A DNA stretch of 6,166 bases, from assembly GCA_023428655.1 (NCBI GenBank), contig JAEYXC010000415.1:1-6166 (forward strand). The letters run 5' to 3'. The notes beneath the pieces are model-generated. The model was not told where the DNA came from and did not search any database. It worked only from the letters and a program-made list of their open reading frames with translations. Positions 6,019 to 6,166 of this stretch are shown here, piece by piece. The position numbers and the translations under genes are program-made. Every line of letters starts with the position of its first letter. Positions within the stretch are counted from its first letter, which is position 1. Source of the stretch: Bacillota bacterium. Lineage in GTDB: Bacteria > Bacillota > Clostridia > Lachnospirales > Lachnospiraceae.

Positions 6019-6166
6019 ATGAAATTAATCGGAAAAACGAAAAAGCTTGAAAATGTTGCTTATGATGTGAGAGGTCCTGTTGTAAATGAAGCGGACCGAA
6101 TGATTGAACAGGGAATCAAGATCATGAAGCTGAATATCGGTAATCCGGCGCCCTTTGGTTTTGAGG
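6019..6166 (+). CDS. alaA: PLP-dependent aminotransferase, AlaA-like (alanine transaminase), 3'-truncated by window edge
   Basis: Only the first 49 codons are present, about 12% of a roughly 400-residue fold-type I aminotransferase. The visible N-terminus carries KLENVAYDVRGPVVNEADRM at 9-28 and LNIGNPAPFGF at 38-48. This closely matches the start of Escherichia coli AlaA as recalled (SSKLENVCYDIRGP, then KLNIGNPAPFGF). AlaA-type enzymes convert pyruvate plus glutamate to alanine plus 2-oxoglutarate in the cytoplasm. The lysine that binds PLP lies beyond the window, so catalytic competence cannot be checked. ATG 6019 is preceded by a strong GGAGGAG at 6005-6011 with 7 bases between. Expression should depend on the T-box leader ending 86 bases upstream, which fits an amino-acid biosynthetic role. 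A related aminotransferase of different specificity remains possible because so little is visible. Confidence 0.85.
   Translation, partial: MKLIGKTKKLENVAYDVRGPVVNEADRMIEQGIKIMKLNIGNPAPFGFE

Overview
The window is about 6.2 kb and looks chromosomal, from a low-to-moderate G+C Gram-positive bacterium, most likely a member of the Clostridia. The support for this is strong AGGAGG-type ribosome binding sites before almost every gene, A/T-leaning codon use, GTG start use, and a tRNA-sensing T-box leader with a Rho-independent terminator. The species cannot be named from the sequence alone. There are no mobile elements, rRNA or tRNA genes, or CRISPR arrays.

Bases 1-5567 hold one tightly packed, same-strand operon for a five-part ABC importer of the dipeptide/oligopeptide/nickel (Dpp/Opp) family. 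In order it encodes a solute-binding protein (5' end missing), a DppB-like permease, a DppC-like permease, a DppD-like ATPase and a DppF-like ATPase. Spacings are 153 bp after the binding protein, then 23, 19 and 60 bp. The 153-bp gap carries a perfect 17-bp hairpin with no T-tract, probably used to keep binding-protein mRNA in excess over membrane-component mRNA. It also carries a separate 15-bp dyad just before the permease. The binding protein should capture ligand outside the membrane, the two permeases form the channel, and the two ATPases drive transport. The ligand could be a peptide or an oligosaccharide.

Bases 5568-6018 are a non-coding control region. A near-consensus promoter (TTGACA, 17-bp spacer, TATTAT) starts a transcript that folds as a complete T-box riboswitch. 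Stem I with specifier loop, AG bulge and distal loop, the stem II region, an F-box-like CCGTTA, the antiterminator with its TGGT acceptor bulge, and a competing 12-bp terminator can all be mapped.

From base 6019 to the window end is the start of a PLP aminotransferase closely resembling AlaA (glutamate-pyruvate transaminase, alanine synthesis). One reading of the specifier is GCA, an alanine codon. The unit therefore reads naturally as 'make alanine when uncharged tRNA-Ala accumulates'. The alternative specifier register reads CAG (Gln). No wholly new system is evident; the T-box/alaA pair and the intercistronic hairpin are the points most worth a second look.
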